Assembly (NCBI GenBank): GCA_002749535.1
Contig: MZZL01000065.1
Span: forward strand, 226,737 to 290,736
Length of the DNA: 64,000 nucleotides
Origin: Apophysomyces variabilis
Lineage: Eukaryota; Mucoromycota; Mucoromycetes; Mucorales; Mucoraceae
Direction of reading: 5' to 3'
Positions 48,114-61,228 of the stretch are shown here, piece after piece; within the stretch, counting starts at the first letter, position 1; each line of letters begins with the position of its first letter. The translations under genes were made by a program, and so were the position numbers. A model generated the notes under the pieces. It saw only the letters and a list, made by a program, of their open reading frames with translations. It ran no database searches and was not told the origin of the DNA.

Positions 48114-49040
48114 ACAATAAAAACAAGCAAAAAAGGTTAACCGATCGATGGTGTTATTCTTTTTAGCGATAAGACAAGAAAAAAAAGTTTGAAGCGGATT
48201 AGACTTTTTTTTAGTTAGCATGGGTGAATGTTTTTTTATACTGTTTTAGTTAAAAGGTGCCACATCATTCACACGACAGGATAAAATAGACAAGCGCTCT
48301 GTCCCTGTTCTCCTCTCTCTCTGGCACACACACACTCTCACTCCCCCAAAAACAGAGAAACAAAACAGAGAACCCAGAATTGGGTTTTCTCACTCAGGGT
48401 TACACTTTTCATTGATGACAACATGGGGTATACATAAATATATATATATATATGCCATTGTTTTTTTTATACTTTTCCTCTTCTTATTTTTCATCTTCAT
48501 TTTTCTTACAATCATTATCTTATTTCTTTAATCACTTTTATTTGATTTTTTCCATGATGATCATCGGTTGGGATCCGAATGATCGGGTCATGCTGACCTG
48601 AGTTATATCCGTGAGTAGGGTTGTGCATTGTTGCATGAAAAAGAAACCCTTCCATACCAAAAGATAAAAGAAAACAAAGGAATTGTTTGCATCGTCATCT
48701 CTTTTGTAGGATGCAACACTTTTCCAAGTCACATCTCTACCCCAACATGGGGCATAAAGGCTTCTTTTTCACATGACGCCACTTCACCTTACGGGTCCTT
48801 TGTGTTACTTTGCCTCGGAGAATCAAATCTGATCAGGACACACATACACATCTTTTTGTTCTGTCCCAGGATCTTTCTCTCTCTCTTTCTTTCTCTTTCT
48901 TTCTTTCTTTTCACATAGCATCGCCATTGGATCTGTTTCCTGGTTGTTCTGACCATTGACCGGAGCTCATCTACCGATTTGTATCCTGCGATTTTTTTTA
49001 TCCTAGAGAAGCCCATTTCCTAAACCTTTCTGATTGCATC
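48114..49040. other. Intergenic region with microsatellites
   Basis: About 930 bp upstream of PCT1. Contains an (AT)n tract at about 48437-48453 and a CTTT/CTCT tract at about 48873-48910, plus a CA/CT-rich stretch at 48305-48345. No gene seen. Confidence 0.6.
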
Positions 49041-50411
<1,371 letters not shown>

Positions 50412-50676
50412 AAAACAAAACTAGGCTTTCTATGTGCTTTTCTTTTTTTTTCTCTTTCATCATCTCAAATTATCGCCTTATCCTCCCTTATATGATCTTG
50501 ATACCAAAATAAACCGACTATAGAAAGAAGTAAAAAAAGGAAAACAGACAAAAGATGAATTTTTGATATTCTTGTACACAAACGTCCAAAATTCGGTGTT
50601 TTTTTTATTTCAATGATGTGGTCCCTTACCCCACCAACCTCTTTTTATTCCTGGTTCTTGTTTGTTAGGATAATCT

Positions 50677-51422
50677 TTAGGCGGTCCAGATACGGGAGAT
50701 CAATTCGGTAAGACCGATATCATGGGTGTTGATCTGGTAGCAACCGACAAGGACACCAGCAGTGGCAGCATACAAAGTAGCTGTCATGATTCTGCCGATC
50801 ACAGGGGCCTTACGGGTATTGAAGTAATCTAACATAACATAGGCAAATTTGATTCGAGTGAGCAAAATCACATGCTAAAGAAAAATGTTCCACTCTTTTT
50901 ATCGTTTACCCGTAATGCAAGCACCGAAGCCTATAGAGAGAGAGAAAGATAAAAAAAAAAGGATGTATACAATGAGTTTCTTATAGCGAGCACGCTAATG
51001 GTTATTTCGTTACCCATATGAACGTGAATGGGAAGAACAACACCCAAAAGTGTATCTGTCACAGGTGAAGCACCAAAGGCAAACTGAGAGGCCATCAAAG
51101 GAATCAAGGCGACAGTAACACCGCGTTCAAGATCCCAATGGTAGGAACCGTGAAGTCTATCCGGTGTATGGCTAACGGAGGTGGTCGTCGTAGCATTGTT
51201 CTTGGTTGACACAGCTATAGAATAGAGAACATGTTAAACCAAAACCAAAAAGAAAGAAAAAGGCCATTCACGTAGGCACCGGGCAAAACCGGAAATGATT
51301 AAGAAAGAAAGAAAGAAAACAAAAACTTTACAGGAATGAATCTTCACCAGACCCATGGGCTGTTGACGAGCCAACAAACGTGCAGTGGAGCGGAATGCAG
51401 GGGTAGAGAGACGCAAAGCCAT
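50677..51422 (-). CDS. SDH4: Succinate dehydrogenase membrane anchor subunit (CybS)
   Basis: Four exons, 51422-51332, 51214-51014, 50930-50910 (21 nt) and 50828-50677, give 154 aa in frame. The N-terminus (MALRLSTPAFRSTARLLARQ) is a mitochondrial presequence. Core features of SDHD are present: HWDLERGVTVALIPLMASQF, the haem-side LPIHVHMGFGACITDYFNTR spanning three exons, and THDIGLTELISRIW at the end. Three membrane helices are expected. Complex II anchors the catalytic dimer in the inner membrane, binds ubiquinone and passes electrons from succinate. The gene is convergent with PCT1, 265 bp apart. Length fits the mature family size. Confidence 0.92.
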
Positions 51423-51885
51423 TGGTTCGAATTAGACAAAAAGAGTGGGGAAGTTTTTGGTAGTTAAAGTAGAAAAAAAGAAAGCGTTGACTGCCTCTCG
51501 CTCGAACGGAAACGAAGCGTGTATGTTGTATAAACACCGCAACCCATACCCCGCATACCCAAATCAACCCTTTAAGAGCGTCCCGAGCCCTGGCGAATCT
51601 CGGCTTTGGGTCAAAGCAAAGTTCCTATCCGCACATAGCACCGCACTTGTGATGTCATCACCTTGTCTGCGCCGATTGAAAAATATGTTGGCATTGTTTA
51701 AGTGTGCTTTGGATAGGCTTATCCACTTGGATACTGCCGTATCGATTTGCGATATCTACTTACAATAGTCTAAACCCGGTTTTGGGCAGTCTATCGATAT
51801 GGTTGCAGAATATTTTTAATCCTGCAAGACAACAACAACCAACTAACTCGCGCATCAGCAACATGAATATAAGCAAGCCCCGCAA
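51423..51885. promoter_or_regulatory. Upstream region of SDH4, up to the MULE insertion point
   Basis: About 460 bp of non-coding DNA, GC-richer than the transposons beside it. It carries the SDH4 promoter. The first MULE lies only about 470 bp upstream of the SDH4 start codon, so the insertion may affect that promoter. No gene seen. Confidence 0.4.
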
Positions 51886-51894
51886 TAACAAGTG
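51886..51894. repeat. Target site duplication of MULE element 1, left copy
   Basis: TAACAAGTG, repeated exactly at 57206-57214 after the right end of the element. Nine bp is the usual length for Mutator-like elements. Confidence 0.92.
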
Positions 51895-52293
51895 GGGATT
51901 TGCCTCGGGCACTCCCCTCGGGCACTCCTCCCCCAAATTATTTGAGCGCCGTTATGATAAAGTGGACGCCGCTTGATATATAAGCCAGTAAGAATATCAA
52001 GAAATAGCGGAGGAATAAAGCACAGGTAGCATCCAAACAACTAATAAAGTGCCGGAGACATTAACAGGCTATACAAAGTATAAAACATTTACATGCTAAT
52101 CTATATAATAGTCTAACTAACAACGTTATATAAAATAAAGAGAGGCTATGCATAAGAACTTTATTTAAGAAGTTGTTCAAGATATGAAGAGGGAGTGCCC
52201 GAGAAGGTAGTGTATGAGAGAGGGAGTGCCCGAGAAGGTAGTGTGTGAGAGAGGGAGTGCCCCAGAAGGTAGTGTGTGAGAGAGGGAGTGCCC
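51895..52293 (+). repeat. Left terminal inverted repeat of MULE element 1
   Basis: 399 bp, matching the reverse complement of 56807-57205 without visible difference. The motif CTCGGGCACTCC occurs twice within the first 40 bp, pointing outward. Its reverse complement GGAGTG(C)CC(G/C)AG occurs four times at the inner end in 31 bp tandem units (starting 52191, 52222, 52253, 52284). These are good candidates for transposase binding sites. Confidence 0.92.
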
Positions 52294-53269
52294 CAGAATT
52301 CATCGGAGTGTATAATGGACTGCCTACCTTTCATTGGAGCTTTGGGAATAGGATCACCCCAGAAAGTGGTAGATCTCTAATAGTCAGATGCCCCAGACAT
52401 CACTACAATGTCTAGAACTAAAGCATGTAAAAAATTAAAAGGTTCGGTTGGGTTTGATAATATGATAGATCCAGCACAAAGCAAAACCTAAATTAAAGCT
52501 GCTTACTTTGCAAATGTCGCCTACCAAGTAGATCATATTTTCAATAGCAGGTTTAAGTATATATTTAATTTAGACTTAGGTTTTCATTCAGTAATCGTAA
52601 CTAATTACGGGTGTACTTGTAAATAGCACGATTAATCTTCTACGTCAAGTAAAACCAATAAGCAGCAAATAAATCGGTGATAATCTTTTCGGTTAATGTA
52701 ACTAATACGACATAATAAGCGGCACTCAAAAAAAAAAGATACCTACACAATGGGGAAAACTTTTAAAAAAAAGAGAAAAAGAAAAGGCATTGTCCGAAGT
52801 TTTGGGGATATCTAGAATTAGTGCCATATGATATACGAACTAGCAAAGAAAAAAAGGAAACAAACAAAGTCTAACTTTAGGATGCATGCAAAGATTGGTT
52901 ATTTATACAACGACATGAGCAAAGGTCTGCAAGAGAAAGAAAAAAGGACAAATGTCTATCTCAGCGTCAAAAAGCTATGTTATAATAAGTAGCGAAAATC
53001 ACAAACTACACGCATACATAATAAAGCCACTTCTAGCTGAAATCAAATACTATATACCATATAACCCCATAAAAAATCCCCAAGTCGATCGGATCACTTA
53101 TTGATCTGCGGCAGGCATTGTGTATAAATATAGGGGCAATGTTCAGCTAACTGGTCTTTGCAATTCTCGTTACAAACTTATTTGATGTAAGTAACCGCTA
53201 TACGTTTATTGGGAAGGAACTAATGCCGTGTAATGTTTTATATGCTTTCAGATTATTCCCGCTATTAAG

Positions 53270-56200
53270 ATGCTTGATTTGATCAATACTGTCTATAACA
53301 CCAAAGCTGAAGTTCTTACAGCCGCCCAAGTAAAGGCAAAGGAGCATGGATTTGCTGTTGTGACCAAGAGAAGCAATGACAAGTCCATCTACATCAAGTG
53401 TGTTCATGGTGGAAAGTATAAGAACTGCCATGGTGTTACTGAAGAAGACCGGAAGCTCAATCGATCTACTGTCAGATGCGATTGTCCCTGGCAAATGCGC
53501 GCATCATTCACCAAGCCTTTGCAAAAGTGGGTGGTGCGTTTTGTTGAGCAGCCGGACGTTCACAATCATGACATGGCCAAGGACGTCAGAATCTATCATC
53601 AGCATCGCGTTGCTACTGACGAAATGCAAGAGAGAATGGTGTCTATGACCAAAAATGAGAACAGGCCGGCAAAGATATATGAAGAGATTCGAGGTGACGA
53701 TGGCCAGCCAGTATTGAATATGAAAGATATATATACTTTCAGACAAAAAATTTTTGCACAAGACCGTAACGGCCAATTCAGCAAGTTGTTTACTTTTTTG
53801 ATCAAGCATGATTACATAGTTCGGTACAATTTGGCAGATGATGAGAAGACGTTGGACGCGATATTTATTAGCCATGCAAACGCTATCCAAAAGGCACGCT
53901 GCTTTCCCGAGGTGGTTTTGATCGATGCTACATACAATACCAGTTCCACCAAGATGCCCCTCGTTAACATAGTTGGAATCAGCAATCTAGGGTCTGAAAA
54001 GCTGCGAACATTTCTCATTGCCTCTGCGCTGGTGACAAATGAAAAACGAGAGTCGTATGCATACATTGCTCAGCAAATGCAATCCGTGATCTGGCAATCA
54101 GAAAATCCGGGACTCTTTGTAACCGATAACGAAAAGGCATTGATCGGCGCGCTCGAGGAGACATTTCCCACTTCAAACCATATACTCTGCGCATGGCATA
54201 TGAAAATGCACCTAAAAGATCGGTTTAAGGGCAGTTTTAAAGACGATAGCGAGGAGTCAAAAGAACTGGAAGCTGCCATTAATACGATGCTATACACGCG
54301 CACGGACGAGAAATTTACAAAAGCGGAGGATAACTACCGTAGCTTGGCGAAGAAAGCAGCTAAAATTCAAGTTGACAATGACAATGACAAAAAAAGAAAA
54401 AGGCAAAAGAAGAACCAGGGAAAGATGAGTAAGAAGCAGAAGCAAGCAGAGTCTAAAATCAGCAACGACGATTGTACAACAGATCCAGAGAAAGTAGAAG
54501 ACATTCAAGACAAAAGGAAGGAGAAAATAAAAAAAGAAGAGCGCAAAAAAGCCATTGCCAAGAAAGAAAAAACCATCCTTGATTATCTTGACAGGTATGG
54601 AACAGATTTTTTTTGCTGTATCATTACTGCTTATTAACATAACAATTATTGCTAGTGTACTATTGTATAAGAAAAAGTGGGCAGGACCAGAAGCTGAGAA
54701 ATATCTGCATTTGGGAGCAAGAACGACACAGCGTGCTGAGGGTACACATTGGCGTATCAAAGAAACATTACAGAGTACTGGAAACCTGCTAAAAACATTT
54801 AATGCGATCGATATCTGGATGCGCAAAACGGTATGTAGCGTTTTTTCTAATAAATACAGTGCAAAACTTGGTATTAATTATAACAAATTTCATGCTTCTA
54901 GGCTGAACAAGAGCGATGCGAATTTTTCACTGAAAAGCACAAGATGCCAGTTATCGATGAAGTACACCAAGAAGCGCTTAAACCTTTGCTGGGGAACATA
55001 TCTTTCTTTGCAATTAACGTTGTAAAAAGACAACTTCAAAGGTTGCGGAAGGCCCAATCAAAGAATAAGGGAAGTTCTTATTCAAACCAGGAACCTTGTT
55101 CATGTTCAAAGCCTATCAACTATGGTTTACCTTGTCAACATATGCTCCCAGCAGCAGGGGCCATCCCTCTTGATCTTATTCCTGCTAGATGGCATTTATC
55201 AACTTCTGAATGTAAGTTCATTTGTTAAACATAAACAGGGCTATTTAATGATTAATAATACCTACATAGTTACCACACTGCCACTGACGTCAAAGTCCTC
55301 GGATATGGACGTACAAGAAGAATGTTCTGCGTTGCTATATGATATTGAAAAGCTTCTTCAAGAAGCAGAAACCGACCAACAACGTCTAAATCTGGTTTCT
55401 CAGCTAAGGTCATTTATGAAAACTACGTTGAAGTCTACTGCTCTGTCGGATATCACTCTCCTTGTGGTAAAACCTAAAGGACGTCCAAAATCAACCAAAG
55501 GAAAGAGAAAGGCTTCAAAATTCGAAGATACAGCTAAAAAAGCAGAGAAAGAAAAGAAGAAAAAGAAGAAGGAGAAGAGAGAGACAAACAAGCATACGTC
55601 AGATGATACAGAGTCAGCAAGAGGAGAAACAATAGAAGCAGACAAGGAAGATGATCTATTTGTACTTCCAGCAAAACGGGATCTTGAAGACAAATACATA
55701 GAGGAATCTAGGCGTAAAAGGTTAGGAAGACTTCACTTCCAGTATTTCATGTTAACCATAGGCTCAATAGAAGCAAGGTCAACCCGCCGGTCAAAACTAT
55801 TCACTTTAAGGTGAACTCGTCCATACCAATGGAGTGCTACAACGGTACAATTGATGTCAAATCAGACGGTTGGTGTGGCTTCCGAACAATTGCTTTGTTA
55901 GCAAAGGGTAACGAGGATGAATTTCCCGCAGTGAAAGCAGACATGATCAGAACGTTGGATAAGTATGCCGACATTTACAGAAAGATTTTTAACTACGATG
56001 TGGACGAGTTGCGAACCATTATTTCCTACGGAATCACTTTCCAGGAGCCATATCCACCATGCCCAATGGAATACTGGTTTATATCACCGTATTGTGTACA
56101 AATTGCTGCAGACACATACGAAACACCAATCGCCCTTTACTCAGATGACGAAAGCAGAAATGCAGCGGGGGACTTGATATATCAGCCGTTGCTTTACATG

Positions 56201-56467
56201 CCGCATATGCGCCCCAAAAAAGGATCAAGACCAATTCCATACATCATACATCATGTCAGTAACTGTCATTGGGCAACCATCAAACTTAAAAGGAGTATAA
56301 AGATGACATGGCCGATGGTTGATCATTTTTGTGAAGAGGCCATTAAGCAGCTAAATCCAAAAAATCCCATAAGAACATTTTGGAGATATCTCTCTATTCA
56401 AAAAAAGAAAAAAACAGATCAAGCTGTAGTAAATAGTGATAAATATATAGAAATTATTGAAGATTAA
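53270..56467 (+). CDS. MULE transposase with FAR1-like zinc region, SWIM finger and C-terminal OTU-like protease domain
   Basis: Five exons, 53270-54594, 54656-54830, 54902-55211, 55270-55720 and 55771-56467, sum to 2958 nt, 985 aa. Order: FAR1/WRKY-like zinc region (residues 1-110, IKCVHGG, RCDCPWQM, VHNHD); MULE DDE core with Asp in VVLIDATYNTS, Asp in LFVTDNEKAL, C2H element LCAWHMKMH and Glu in TTQRAEGTHW; SWIM finger CSCSKPINYGLPCQHML near 620; coiled, Lys-rich linker; OTU-like domain from about 770 with DGWCGFRTIA (catalytic Asp/Cys) near 786 and NCHWATI (catalytic His) near 919. A Lys/Glu-rich insert of about 70 residues between the C2H element and the Glu is absent from element 2. The transposase acts in the nucleus. 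The OTU part could remove ubiquitin, which is inference from fold motifs. The frame is intact. Confidence 0.88.
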
Positions 56468-56806
56468 AAGCCTCTACACTAAAAGCTTGCAAACAATATA
56501 TAATATTTTTTAGTACACATTTTTAGTTATCTTCAATTATGGCTGTAGTGATTATCATGTAATCAGATTTTCTGTTTGATTTTTATTTCCAGACTTTTAC
56601 AAAACTGCAAGTTATACATTGTTTATTTGCCTTAATTTTTAACTTGTTGGCACTTTTAGACATTCTAGTGATGGTTGACCTGATCTTACCGAATTGATTT
56701 ATATGTGTAGCTGTAGCCATAATGGAAAGTAGCAGTTAGGTTTCTTAGCATTTTTATTAGGGCTTCCTACTTCTCCTGGGCACTCCGTTATAGACACTAC
56801 CTTCTC

Positions 56807-57205
56807 GGGCACTCCCTCTCTCACACACTACCTTCTGGGGCACTCCCTCTCTCACACACTACCTTCTCGGGCACTCCCTCTCTCATACACTACCTTCTCG
56901 GGCACTCCCTCTTCATATCTTGAACAACTTCTTAAATAAAGTTCTTATGCATAGCCTCTCTTTATTTTATATAACGTTGTTAGTTAGACTATTATATAGA
57001 TTAGCATGTAAATGTTTTATACTTTGTATAGCCTGTTAATGTCTCCGGCACTTTATTAGTTGTTTGGATGCTACCTGTGCTTTATTCCTCCGCTATTTCT
57101 TGATATTCTTACTGGCTTATATATCAAGCGGCGTCCACTTTATCATAACGGCGCTCAAATAATTTGGGGGAGGAGTGCCCGAGGGGAGTGCCCGAGGCAA
57201 ATCCC
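56807..57205 (-). repeat. Right terminal inverted repeat of MULE element 1
   Basis: 399 bp, the reverse complement of 51895-52293. It contains the same four 31 bp tandem units at its inner end, and one further degenerate unit just inside the repeat that the left side lacks. Confidence 0.92.
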
Positions 57206-57219
57206 TAACAAGTGGTCAA
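57206..57219. repeat. Overlapping target site duplications of elements 1 and 2
   Basis: These 14 bp, TAACAAGTGGTCAA, are all that separates the two transposons. Bases 57206-57214 are the right duplication of element 1 (TAACAAGTG); 57211-57219 are the left duplication of element 2 (AGTGGTCAA). The two share AGTG. The inferred empty site is CAATAACAAGTGGTCAATAT. Confidence 0.92.
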
Positions 57220-57479
57220 GGGAATTACTACGCGCACTAAAAGTTGGTGACCTCGCGCACTAAAAGTTTGGGTCACTTTAGTAGCTTTCCCTTTTCATAC
57301 GGCGTCAACCAATTACCGCCGCCGGCTCCTCTAAGGCAATGCCAGCTTTTTAGTGCGCGAGCTGGCCTTCACTCGCCATACATGACGCGTCACACTTTAG
57401 TGCGCGAGATGGCCATATACTTCGTGTCAGCTTTTAATGCGCGAGATGACCGTATACTTCATGTTAACTTTTAGTGCGC
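57220..57479 (+). repeat. Left terminal inverted repeat of MULE element 2, with subterminal motif array
   Basis: 260 bp, inverse of 61229-61488 with at least three substitutions. The motif CGCGCACTAAAAG occurs twice outward (57231, 57254). Its reverse complement, TTTTAGTGCGCGAG or close variants, occurs inward near 57347, 57395, 57432 and 57468, and in weaker form beyond the repeat near 57506, 57546 and 57580. The same outward/inward arrangement is seen in element 1 with a different motif. Confidence 0.9.
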
Positions 57480-57876
57480 AAGATGGCCATACACTTCATG
57501 TTAACTTTTAGTGGGCGAGAGAAATAATATGCTTCATATAAATTTTTAGCGTGCAGGGTGCATAATCCATTATATATGTTTTTAGTGCGTGAGATCAACA
57601 ATGTGTCTCGTGGCAATGTTTAGTATACAATATGAGTAACTTTGAATAAGGTGAAAAGTTTTATTCTACATAGTGGACAGTGCACTTTTTCTAAAGTTTA
57701 TCACGCAGCCTACTATTAGCTGTATTAAACACTAAAACTTTTTATTGCGTCAAGTGACTGATGATTACGGTTCCTGAAAAAAAATTGCATAAATAGATGG
57801 CAAAAAGACAACCTTTGAATTACTGCTTTTTTTTCATTTAATAGCATCCTACTCTAAACAAGCTCTATTTGAACTC

Positions 57877-60800
57877 ATGGATAAGATCATCAACCAGAAG
57901 TATTCCACCCGCGCTGATCTTTATAGTGCAATCCGTGATCAGGCAATCAATGTAGATGGATTCGACATCACCATCAAAGGAAGCGGAACCATTAAGGGCA
58001 GTGGCACCCAGTTCTGCTGCTTTCAGTGCATCCATGGTGGTCAACATAGGGGCCATTGGCCCAAGTCTGGAAAAGCTACAGATGATAATGTTGAACCTAC
58101 TGAGATGGACGCAGCTGTAGTTGAAGAGAATATGCCAAGCAACCGATACGTTTGCATTAATGGAGTAACAAAACGTAAACCAAGGCGTACTACAAAGAAA
58201 ATTGGTTGCTCCTGGGTCATTTATGCCTCGTATACTAATAAAGAAGGTGCTTGGACCGTTAAGCGTGAGAGATCTAAGATCGACTCTCACACTCACAAGC
58301 TGTCAAAAGAAAAGATCGTCTATCATAATGCCTATAAACTTGATAGAGAGACACAGGTCAAGGTCGCTGAACTCACGGAAGCAGGTGTCAGGCCATCCCA
58401 GATTGTTTGCGTCAGCAAAGACCTTGATGGAAAGCCAACTATGGTGGCTAAAGACATCTACAACTTCAAGCAAAAATTATCCCAGTACAATTCGCAAAAC
58501 CAAGTTCGAGAAGTATATGACTTTCTTTGTGCCCACGGTTACTTTTTTCGGGAATTTCGTGATGAGGATACCATTAAATCCTTGTTCATAACTCATCCTG
58601 GGGCTGTGGAACGTGCTCGACGCTTCCGTGAAGTTGTGATAATTGATGCTACATACAAGACGAACATCAACAAAATGCCGCTCGTTAATATCTTTGGTGT
58701 CGACAATCTGATGTCAGAATACGGTAAATCTGTTCCTCGTGGATTTTTCGTCGCATCTGTGCTCGTTTCTGATGAGAAACTACTCTCATATAAATGGATT
58801 TTGAAGAATTTAAAGACGGAAGTGTTTGGCGTAGATGTGTCCCCCGGTCTCTTCGGAACTGATGATGACAAAACACTTGGCAGCGTGTTATCTGCCGTAT
58901 TCCCTGATGTGCCTCATTTGCTGTGTGCTTGGCATATAATGAATAACTTCAAGACACATGCGGCAGGGTGCTTTAAGGCAGAAACAGAAGAGCATGGAGA
59001 TTTTTTCAAAGGTGCTGTTGCAGGCATGATCTGGTCCCGTAATGAGGTAAAATTTACTGATGCAGAAGCAAAATACCGAAACATGGTAAAAGAGACCGAT
59101 AAGTCAGAAAAGCTTAACAGCTACCTTGACGGGTATTTATTACGTTATGCTTCTTTTAGCTATACTTATATTGTTTGTATTCTTTTAGGCTACTTTCATA
59201 TAAAGAGAAATGGTGTGGTCCATGGGCAGAGAAACACGTTCATTTGGGCACTCGCACGACTCAACGGATCGAAGGTGCTCATTGGAGTATCAAGCAGATA
59301 CTTCAGACACCAGGGCGTATAATAAAGCTGATCAAGGCCATGCATAGTTGGTTGACCAAAAATGTAAGGGCATTATACAACACAGTTCCATGTTGATATT
59401 GATACTTTTAATCATAATAGGATATCAGTAGTCAATTTGAATACAACAAGGAATCATTGACGCGTCTGGTGATCAATGACAATCAGGCTACTGATCAATT
59501 GATGATCAATGCCTTGAGCAAGTCGCATGAGGCTAAAGTATGCCATTACGCCATGACCCGCATCAAAAAAGAGCTCTACCGAGCATGGGATATAGAAGAT
59601 AGCGAAAAAACTGAGCAATGCCAATGTGCTACCAAAATCAACTATGGCTTGCCATGCCGCCATATACTTTCAAATGACAAAACAGAAGTCTTAAGCCCAT
59701 CAATTGTTGGTAGACGATGGTTACTTCAAATCACAGATGGTCAGTATTTCCATATCAATTATTTTCTATGACCGTTTGAAGTAGAATTGCGTGCAGTAGA
59801 TACTAACGACAGTTTTTAGAGGATTATGTCACTCTTCCTACCGCTAAAAGCTATGAGTCGCATGTGGACGTTGAATTGTTGAAGACTATAAATGCGTTGA
59901 TTGATGTATATAGAAACTGCGAAACTAACAACAACGTGTCGATTTGGAGCGGGAAATTACCACTGTTGCAGAAAACTTTTCCCCGTGGCAATTGATGATA
60001 TAAGCTTTCCGACCGATATAAAAACCAGAGGTCGGCCAAAGCAAACTAAAGGTTCACGTTTGCCGTCAGCATTTGAACTTGCAGAAGAAAAAGAAAAGGC
60101 GAAAAAACTACAGAAGAAACGAGAAAAATGCAACAAGGCTAAAGAATCTGTTGAGGTAGTCTTGGATGACAAAAAGAAGCGGTCGAATATGGAGGAGTAC
60201 GAGGTAGAGATGCTCTGGCCAACCAAGAAACAGAGATATGGGGATGCTACTGTGAAGTATGTAAAAAGGTGCTACAGACTATATATTTGTAATCCAATTT
60301 CTTAATAAACCCCGTATATAGCAACGTACACCCAGACATCCCGGCACATGTAGTAGTCAAGTCGGTTGCTATAGTGGGTGATGGTTGGTGTGGCTTCCGG
60401 TCTTTGGCTTATCAGCTTTATGGAAATGAAGATCAGTACTTAACAGTCAAACGAGCGATGCTTAGCCACCTTTCTTCCCATTCAGAGCTGTATAAAAAGC
60501 ATGTGTGCTTTAACTCTGATGAATTGTATAGCTCAATGAGAAAAAGGATGGAATATGGAATTACATCAGAGACAGAGCAACATGCTATGTCACCATGTCC
60601 ACTTACCTACTGGCTTGATGGCGGAACGGATTTACAGCTCGCTGCTGACACCTTTGCCACTCCTGTTGCCTTTTATTCCTCCCGGGGGGGGAGTAGAGCA
60701 TAGCTCGATGCTATATCTGCCGTTTAGGCAGCCGTTAAAAGAAAACCCGCAACCAAGACCATTAATCATGCATTATCGCAACAATATTCACTGGGATACC

Positions 60801-60968
60801 ATTATGGTCAAACCCAGTATAAAGATCGAATGGCCTCCCGTGATGTCGGGACACGCAAAGGTGTGGCAAGATCTGCAACTCCCTATGGCCTCTTACAAAA
60901 CCATATGGAGATATCTGCACATAAGAAAACAAGCTGTCAAAATTGAATATCATCCTGATATATTGTAG
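57877..60968 (+). pseudogene. MULE transposase-OTU gene of element 2, two frameshifts
   Basis: Exons 57877-59132, 59189-59363, 59421-59739, 59820-60256 and 60322-60968. Introns fall at the same places as in element 1, and exon 2 is 175 nt in both. Motifs: zinc region CIHGG, GCSWVIYAS, SHTHK; DDE Asp in VVIIDATYKTN, Asp in LFGTDDDKTL, LCAWHIMNNF, Glu in TTQRIEGAHW; SWIM finger CQCATKINYGLPCRHIL; OTU DGWCGFRSLA and NIHWDTI. Frame breaks occur in exon 4 near the T4C4 run at about 59978-59985, and in exon 5 at the G8 run near 60685-60692. Beyond each break the homologous protein continues in another frame. Both breaks sit in homopolymers, so sequencing error is a possible alternative to true inactivation. 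Confidence 0.82.
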
Positions 60969-61228
60969 TTCGCTAGCATTTTTTCTCTTTTATTATATTC
61001 ATTTTTTTTTATTTCTATGTCATCTTTGTACCATTATTAGCTGGTTAGATTTTTTGTAATTGACATATTTAGATGATCAAAATTGCAAGTAGTTTCGTTT
61101 TTTCCTCCTTGAAGCTTTTGTAACAATGTTTAATCCATTGTTGCTGTAATTCAACTCGTGTCAAATAACGTTCAAACTTTCCTTAATAATATAAATGAGC
61201 TTTCTTTATAAGTTAGCTAGACTATCCC

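Larger units (their letters stand above)
51895..57205 (+). mobile_element. Complete Mutator-like DNA transposon (element 1)
   Basis: A 5311 bp element flanked by a 9 bp duplication (TAACAAGTG), with 399 bp terminal inverted repeats that look identical and one multi-exon gene (53270-56467) encoding a MULE transposase joined to an OTU-like domain. Both ends begin GGGATTTGCCTCGGGCACTC. The identical repeats and intact gene suggest a recent and perhaps still active element. The 970 bp between the left repeat and the gene is AT-rich and contains a possible 5' UTR intron (donor GTAAGTAACC near 53178, acceptor before 53252). After the stop, 340 bp of AT-rich DNA leads to the right repeat. Confidence 0.93.

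Noticed and set aside
54290..54826. 178-codon minus-strand frame with hydrophobic stretches
   Set aside because: Antisense shadow of the Lys-rich part of the MULE transposase; Lys codons read as Phe/Leu on the other strand.
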